From Irpex lacteus (Eukaryota; Basidiomycota; Agaricomycetes; Polyporales; Irpicaceae), in NCBI GenBank assembly GCA_001986395.2, contig MQVO02000004.1, positions 1,178,001-1,242,000 on the forward strand: a stretch of 64,000 nt of DNA, given 5' to 3'. The notes below the pieces were generated by a model that had not been told where the DNA came from, did not search any database, and saw only the letters and a list, made by a program, of their open reading frames with translations. The translations under genes and the position numbers were made by a program. Of the stretch, positions 57,351 to 64,000 are shown piece after piece. The stretch's first letter is position 1. The number at the start of each line of letters is the position of its first letter.

Positions 57351-57990
57351 TACTCGTTCGAGGAGGCTCTCGAGCGATGCGAGAACTGCGAGAATGCACG
57401 GCGACTTTATACATACAACGAATCAAGCATTGTCTTAATGGCGACGATAGGTCTAGAGTGAGAGACAGCTGCAAACTTGAAAGCTGTGATAGCGCGCATC
57501 CGAGTCAGCCCCGCCTACAATGTCGTTTCCTTTTAGGGTTGCAACACACGGGAAACGAGGATTTTGTACATAGCCTCGAGGTCGCCACGACCTTCTCGGA
57601 ACAATGAAACAATAAACTGGAGACTTGTACTGAGGGGACGCTATGCGGGCGGCGTGTGCACGAGATAACCACGCACGCCAGGCTTTGATTAGAGTATTCA
57701 GCTAGATCTTCATCTGACCACATTCTACGACAGCAGAGCACGTACACAACGATATACGGACTAAGGACTAGCGTAGTTGTCCGTTTCTGGGTAAAGTAGT
57801 GTGAGACGAGAACAAGAGGAGAAAATAAGAAACGTCCAAGGAGCGGCCATAGAAAGATCCAAAGGAGGGTTATCCGGATGCTGAAAACCAGCACCACGTA
57901 CGAAGGGAGAACAAAACTTGATAATGATAGCACGCAAACATTTCATACTTTCCAAACTAAATTACCGTGTACCTGTGGAGTACATCAGCC

Positions 57991-60900
57991 TCATGCACGA
58001 TACGGTAAAGCCGGATGCTTACCGAGTAGGCTATTCAAGGCCCGCTGCACATCATAATCGTACTGCTCGAGAGCAGTGACAGCCTGAGTACGACTGAAGC
58101 CCATCCCACACAATGTCTTCACAGCCTCGATGTCATCGTCCGCCGCGGGTGTCGCATCATTACTTGGCTCTTCAACAAGGAGCGAATGGGACAATTGTGA
58201 TGGCATTGGGTCATGCTTCGCCTTCTTCCTCCCGAATGGCAAACGAATCTGAAATTCAACGAGTAATGAGAACGTGAAAAATATATACTACTCCACAATA
58301 CACTTACGCTCAATTTGGAGTGTCTGGTGGTCTTTTCCTTGCCGTCCTTCTCCGACTGGCTAGTGGAAGGGCGCGATTTGGGACGCGGCGGGGGAGAAGC
58401 TGTACGTGGGGCAGGAGACAAGGAGCGCCTCGAAGACTGCCCATCACGTGTAGGGGAGGCAGGCGTGGACGAGGGGAATGGTGTGGTTCCCTTCAAGCCT
58501 GGAGGAGGCGAGCTTGGCGGCGCATAGTGTTGTGATTGGGTCGAGCTCGAGAAAGACGAGTCCAACGCCAGCGATTCCGTCGGGTTACCGCCGAACGCGT
58601 CGTCAAATGATATCCCATGCCCACCGTTGCTGGTAGCGGGTTGCGTAACAGGTGGGGCAGCCTTAGGGGCGGAAGAGTCACCTCCAAACGTGTCATCAAA
58701 TGACAATGTCTGAGATGGTCCTGCAGAAGGAGGGACGGAACTTCCCTCAGCAGACTTGTTCTGACTCGCCTGGGGAAGGAAGATGGCGTCAAAGGCTTCC
58801 GACTTCGGCCTCGTTGCAGCAGAGGGAGCAGCAGGGAAAGCGGAGGTGGAGGTAGGCGCCGCGGGGAAGGGTGATGTAGTGGATACCTGGCTAGTAGAAG
58901 GAGGAGAGATCGCTGGAGGAGGGAAATATGAACCAGTAGTGGGGGTTGACGCAGCTGCAGCCGCAGGAGAAGGGGCAGATGCATTTGTTCCGTTCACGGC
59001 TGGGTCACTAGTAGCAGCCTTGGCAGCAGCGAAGTCGAAATCATCGTCAAAAGCGGAGTCAAAGGTGAAATCCGACACATGAGTGAATTGCGATGTGTTT
59101 GTACCAGAACCGGATAAACCCAGTGCCTCGTCAAAGTCACTGACACCAGCGGGAGCCCCTGAATCAGCACTGCCGTTTTGCTTTGATGCCTCAGGTGCAG
59201 TGAACGGGGCGGCCGGGGGCTTTGGCGTCGTCTCTGTCGCTGCAGGTTCAGGTGCTTGGACGGGCGTAGAGGATTCTGCGACGACGGGAGCAGGAGCGGG
59301 AGCAGGGGCAGTGGGACTAGGAGCGCTGAAGGCGTCGTCGAAAGCAGATGTACCAGCCTTTGCCTCGCCATTCTCGGGGTGGGACTCAGCCAACTTAGCC
59401 TTGACGTTAGTCAAAGGCTCATCGTCATCACTGTCGGTATCACTGTCACTCTCGTTCACATCGAGCTCCTTCAGTTGAGTATTGAGGTCGGTCTGCTCGT
59501 CTTCTTTGCCTTGATCCTTTGGCGCTTCGTTTTCAGGGAACGCCGAGGCAAATGACTGAGGCTCCTTGGACTCCGGAGCAGGTGTCGCAGTAGTACTAGC
59601 AGGACTGCCGCCCAAGATCGGGACAGCCGTAGAGGGGGGTGTATGGAACAGTTCAGTGTCGGTCGGAGACATCACGTCGAAGGGTGTACCAGGAATGTGT
59701 TGTACTTCGTTGTCTTGATCTTGCGCTACCGTTCCAAAGGGAGAGCCCTCTGGAATGCTCGTGGCTGTCTGAGGCTCTTGTTCCGATGGCTTGTTCTCTC
59801 CTCCTCCGAAAGCGTCATCAAATCCGAAAGGATCGGCAGACTGGGGCACCTCGGTAGTCGGAGCAGCGGTAGCAGGAGCAGGCGCAGGAGCAGCAATCGT
59901 AGGAGTCTGCTCAGCATCACCACCAGTGGGAGGTGTAGGCAATACAGAACCGGCGAAAGGCAGGAAAGGAGACTCCGGACGAGGACTGCCTCCGAATGCA
60001 AGTCGTTCGAAGGGGTTGTTGCTCTTAGTACTGGCCGGGCTTGCAATCTGACTGGGCGTAGCTTCAGGGCTCGAAGGCAGAGGCTGGGCAGCCGCAAACG
60101 CAGTGATAGACTGTGCGGGAGAGGCAACGCGCTCAGGAGCAGGAACAGCCGCAGGGACTTCAGGGACCTTGGCCAGTTCCGCCTCTGCCTCTTCACGCTC
60201 TTTGGTCGCCTGGGCGGCCTCCGCCTGAGCCTCCTCCAGCTCCTTAGCGATCTTGGCTCTTTCTGCCTCCCGCGTAGCAAGCTGCTTCTTCGCAATAGCG
60301 AGCAGACCCTTCTGTTGCTTAGCGTCCTTCTTCGCTTTCTCTACTTCCGCCTTCAAAGACTCCACCTCGAGGCCGACTTCCGTCATCTTGCGCTGCAGCT
60401 CGCGAACCTCATCCTTGTCGCGCAGTAGGTTGCTAGAGACCTCGTTCTTCTCTTCTCTGATAGCACTGAGGTTGCTTTCAGCGTGAATCAGCTCTGTCCT
60501 GGTCTTCTGGATTTCTGCCGTCTGAGCGGAATAGCGCTCCCGTAAGGTAGCCAGAGTATGGGTCTCGGATTCGTAAGCAGCCTTAGATGACGACAGTTGC
60601 GTCTGGAGGGAGGATAGCTGGGACTCCTGCTCGGCGACACGGCGCTCAAGGTCTTCTCGCTCTTGCTTGGCAGTCTCGACAGCGCGATTCGTGGAACTCA
60701 GCTGGTTCTGGACGTTGCCAATTTCCGCAGACTTATCTTGCAGAGGTGGAGATGCTGCCACCGGCTCATCATCGTCTCCAAGGAGATCCTTATGGGCAAT
60801 AGGAGGGGGAGGCGCAGCTGCATACCAGTTAATAACCGCAGCCTCGGGACATAGTTAGCGAACTTACCTGCGGGAACGGTGAAAGGCGATGACACAGCTG

Positions 60901-62595
60901 GAGTTGTGAAGGGCGACGAAGTATTGCCGAACGGTGACGAAGTCGGCGCAAAAGGATCCGTACCGAATGCACTTGTCGTAGGTTGTGGGGGTTGAGTAGG
61001 CTGAGCTGTGGGCTGGGGAGAAAGTGCCCCTGTTCTCTGTGGTTGTAAGGTAGGGATCGAGGGTTGAGGTACTGCACTCTGCGGAGGTGTGTCGTCCCAT
61101 AGCAGATCCTTGATAGCTTCAGGAACCTGAGGCTGAGGTGGAGCAGCTGCTGGAAGGTTGCCACGCTTTGAAGGCGGAACGAGCGACGGCGGCAACGTCG
61201 ACGGAATGTCTTTTCCTGCGAGTTTGCTCTGAATCAAGTGGAACGCTACTGCGAAACCATCTCGTGTCAAACGTCCGTTATTATCCATGTCGGACAGATC
61301 CCTATCACAATCATGAGTGGTTCGTAAGCTGTCATGATGCGGATGCACTTACCATATCTGAGCTAAGATATCATCGGACAACTTCGATTGCAACATGAAT
61401 GGAACAGCAACATCCCCTTCAATGTAACCTCGTTTCTGGGTATCAAGTGTGTCAAAGAAGCTATCCGCGCTTGCTTTCTCAGCAGGCGTCACGTCCCACT
61501 GCTGACCGGTAGTTTGCGCTGGGATGCTGAAGGGTGATGAGTGACTTAAATTAGAGATGTTGGATACGTTCGTCGAGCGAGGAGGTATAGGGGGAGTCGG
61601 ACGATGTCCGGTGCTCTGTGGCTGAAGAATGCCTTGGCCGGTATATTGGGGTTGTAGGATTCCTTGGCCGGTGTATTGCGGTTGCACGGGTCGGCCGGGG
61701 AACCCACCAGCCAAGCTCGGGCTGAAAGATGTGCTGCTGCCAGTTCCGTGAGAGACTACCGCATCAGGTCCTGACTTCGCCTGCTCATAGATATATGGTG
61801 GAAGGAAAGGGGGTATAGTCGGCAATGTACCCGACATACTGCCTTGAATCAAGTACATTGCGATCGTGAAGTCTGTCACGTCGAGTGATCCACGACTCTT
61901 AGAGTCGGCGAGGGCCCTATGAGCAGTCAATATGCTGATGGGAATCATGACCAGACAACATACCATATTTGTGACAACTTATCAACAGGCAACTTTGACT
62001 TGACGAACACATCTCGCGCCTTGTCACCTGCGCGTTTTCGGGATCAACAAACAGAGCAGAGTAAGATGTGTTCGGACGGTACCTGGCAGCAAACCATTCT
62101 GGGGTCCATATCCATGGAAGAGCTTCGCGAACTTTGCCTTATCCTGCGCAGTCAATGGGGGAAGCGCCGAACCAGGTCCAGGCGGGGGAGACTTCGCTAC
62201 ACGTCCACCCGTGCCCTGACCGCTAATGGGTACATTCAAGCCCTCGATGGAAGGAGGTGCACCGGCTAGATAGACATTGAGTCTAAGTTGACGCGTCCGG
62301 TGACTAAGCTAGAGAACGTACGTCTGTGGATAAGAGCCTCAGAGATGGTCTCCCCTCGCTGGGCGTGACCAAGCAATCGGACGGCAACAGCAACGTCTTT
62401 TCGCGTGAGCACACCCTTGTTGTCTTCGTCTGACAAGTTCCATATCTCCGCGAGGACACTGGGCGGGAGCTTGGACCCGCCAAAGATCTTCACAGCCGCT
62501 TCGCCAGTGACCACACCAATCTTCTGGGAGTCTGTCTGGGTGAATATTTGGTTGACAAGAGCTACCTCCTGCGGCGAGGGCACGAATTTGGACAT
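57991..62595 (-). CDS. EDE1: EDE1: EH-domain endocytic scaffold with coiled coil and UBA domain
   Basis: Seven exons, 62595-62322, 62265-62083, 62028-61974, 61916-61353, 61301-60868, 60817-58308 and 58248-57991 (1425 aa). EH1 ([40 protein letters not shown]), EH2 ([20 protein letters not shown]) and EH3 ([20 protein letters not shown]) lead into a Pro/Gln linker with repeated QPQxTG motifs. A coiled coil of about 200 residues follows, then a long low-complexity tail with NPF, DPF and FDDAFGG motifs, a basic FGRKK patch, and a UBA domain ([20 protein letters not shown]). Ede1/Eps15 marks endocytic sites, condenses early coat proteins and binds ubiquitinated cargo. The last codons may be replaced by a small extra exon (donor after 58023, acceptor before 57972). 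Confidence 0.94.
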
Positions 62596-62820
62596 GGCCG
62601 ACGAACGCGTGCCAGTTTGAAGTTTGGAGATGAGGGCGGGAGACAAGTTTGGAGAACGAGCAGGACCCGCGGACTGTCGACCCCTTCGACTATTGCGTAC
62701 TAACCCGGCCTACCGCCGGAGCGCAGGTGGGCGTCTCCTCCCCGAAGCCTCCGGAAACACGTGGATTACGTGAGCAGTTCTCACGGAACACGCGAGACGC
62801 GTTCTGAAAACCAGGCCAAA

Positions 62821-62970
62821 ATGGACTTGAACCAACTGCCGCCACTTCCACCACCTTGTTCTTGTACACTCACCGTCTTCGCTAACCATGGAGCAAATTA
62901 CACCCACAGCAGCCGCAACCGGTCCACAAAAGTCTGGCGCAACTGGTGCCTCTGCCGAGTCTACGGGTAG
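62821..62970 (+). other. Upstream ORF overlapping the UBC11 start
   Basis: An ATG 67 bp before the UBC11 ATG opens a different frame (MDLNQLPPLPPPCSCTL) that runs past the UBC11 start and ends at 62970. If transcribed, it would lower UBC11 translation unless bypassed. The 5' end of the mRNA is unknown. Confidence 0.35.
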
Positions 62971-63741
62971 TGTAACCAAACGGTGGGTATACAGCTTCTG
63001 GCCACATACCACGGACAGCATACTAAAAGCGTGTTATAGACTTAGCCAGGAGCTTATGAACCTTATGGCATGTTTCATTACTCGCATTTCTAACTTTCCC
63101 CACTAATGGATTGTTCTTCAGATGAATTCTCCACCAGGCATCGTGAGTGGCCCTGTTCATGTTTGAACCCACATCTCTAATCTTCCTTCAGTCCGCGTTT
63201 CCCAAATCGGAATCAAACCTGTTTGAATGGGCTGGCACGATAGAAGGTGCTGCGGGCACTGTGAGTCGATCTCACCCATCACGCGTTCTGCCCCATTAAC
63301 AACCATACAGGTTTATGCAGGACTGACGTTCAAGATTGCCATTGTATTCCCTCCCAACTACCCATATGTGGCCCCCAAGATTAGCTTTGTCACACCCTGC
63401 TTCCATCCAAACGTGGATATTCGCGCTGGTGGGATCTGCCTCGACATTCTCCAGGACAAGTGGTCGGCCGTGTATAGCGTGCAAACCATCCTTCTGTCCC
63501 TTCAATCCCTCCTCGGAGGTAAGTGTCCAGATCCATGAAGCTTCTACGCGATCTTAAGCATCATATTTAGAACCAAACAATGCGTCCCCTTTGAACACTG
63601 CGGCCGCACATCTCTGGGACAAGCCAGCTGGTAAGCTTTGTCTTATTAATGCCATTGAACCGGAGCTGAATTTGCCCTTCCGCAGAATTCAAGGCGGAGC
63701 TCATGAGACACTACCGTCCGATTGATGACAACTCTGCGTGA
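62888..63741 (+). CDS. UBC11: Ubiquitin-conjugating enzyme E2 C (Ubc11/UBE2C)
   Basis: Seven exons, 62888-62982, 63040-63067, 63122-63142, 63192-63260, 63311-63518, 63571-63630 and 63686-63741 (178 aa). The UBC fold has [20 protein letters not shown] followed by HPN and the active-site Cys in [12 protein letters not shown], then the UBE2C-type [19 protein letters not shown] and [12 protein letters not shown]. The N-terminal extension precedes [23 protein letters not shown]2C works with the APC/C to ubiquitinate cyclin B and securin. The second intron uses a GC donor and the third exon is 21 nt; both are needed for the conserved LMMNSPPGISAFP junction. Divergent from EDE1 over about 290 bp. 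Bases 63742-64000 are 3' flank without a gene. Confidence 0.95.
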
Positions 63742-64000
63742 TTTATCAGATGGCCCTTCATGACTTACGCTGTCCCCACGTTTTCCCTACTTCCCTCCCG
63801 CTGTTCATCAACTCACTGGCTACTCGATCGCACACATCATCGACTCTGGACTCCTGATTCATTAGCATTACTTATGGTTCCGCAGTCGGCTTGTATAACA
63901 CTCATACCTGTTTTCACACGATACACATGTTTTTCTTCCAAAGCTTGCAGGCAGGCATGCATGACGCACCGGGGGCTGAGAGAAGGTGATCCTTTTCGGC

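Noticed and set aside
59643..60428. Open frames of up to 261 codons opposite the EDE1 coiled coil
   Set aside because: Shadow of Glu/Lys/Ala-rich coding sequence; no domain, and EDE1 is certain here.
1..64000. tRNA, rRNA, CRISPR arrays, bacterial operons or toxin-antitoxin systems
   Set aside because: No B-box/T-loop-like tRNA signals, no regularly spaced repeats, and the spliced gene structure is clearly eukaryotic.

Overview
The window is nuclear DNA of a basidiomycete fungus, most likely an agaricomycete. Genes are tightly packed on both strands and cut by many short introns (about 45-66 bp, GT-AG with CTAAC/CTGAC-like branch sites). Family members point the same way: striatin, Ede1, Met8, a Pls1/Tsp2-type tetraspanin, F-box proteins without recognisable partners, and an AttH/CrtC-like secreted protein. 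I saw no rRNA, tRNA, CRISPR array or intact transposon. Exon borders below were worked out by hand from frame, splice signals and family sequence. For nearly all multi-exon models the exon lengths add up to an intact frame.

Layout, 0-15 kb: TEL2 (-, cut by the left edge), a small multi-pass membrane protein (+), small unknown protein A (-), F-box protein (-), rRNA methyltransferase BMT2 (+), mitochondrial D-lactate dehydrogenase (-, 13 exons), and a cytosolic UshA-type 5'-nucleotidase (+, 13 exons). 15-30 kb: small protein B (+, paralogue of A), TRAPPC13 (-), YME2 (+, 15 exons), a second F-box protein (-), a 1.2-kb gap with an inverted-repeat element and a microsatellite, then an FG nucleoporin of the nuclear basket (-). 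30-44 kb: gamma-tubulin (+), MBF1 (-), MET8 (-), tetraspanin (+), V-ATPase subunit H VMA13 (-), mitoribosomal protein mL46 (+), a Rossmann-fold reductase-like protein (+), and EndoG/NUC1 nuclease (-). 44-64 kb: PIN4-type RRM/R3H protein (-), a GAT plus four-EH-domain protein (-), striatin (+), an AttH-like secreted protein (-), class II cAMP phosphodiesterase PDE1 (-), EDE1 (-), and the mitotic E2 UBC11 (+).

Most genes are unrelated housekeeping functions sharing short divergent promoters: VMA13/mL46, TRAPPC13/YME2 with a perfect TGACGTCA, EDE1/UBC11, nucleoporin/gamma-tubulin. No metabolic cluster is evident. The most unusual points are: (1) a predicted GAT-EH-EH-EH-EH-PPxY protein lying 8 kb from an orthodox EDE1; (2) a pair of diverged unknown small proteins with a motif repeated at both ends and a conserved spliced-looking 3' flank; (3) extremely short exons, including a 2-nt exon in MBF1 and a 10-nt exon in the 5'-nucleotidase; (4) two GC-AG introns; (5) a candidate inverted-repeat element with GGGGGGTACCCCCC palindromes.
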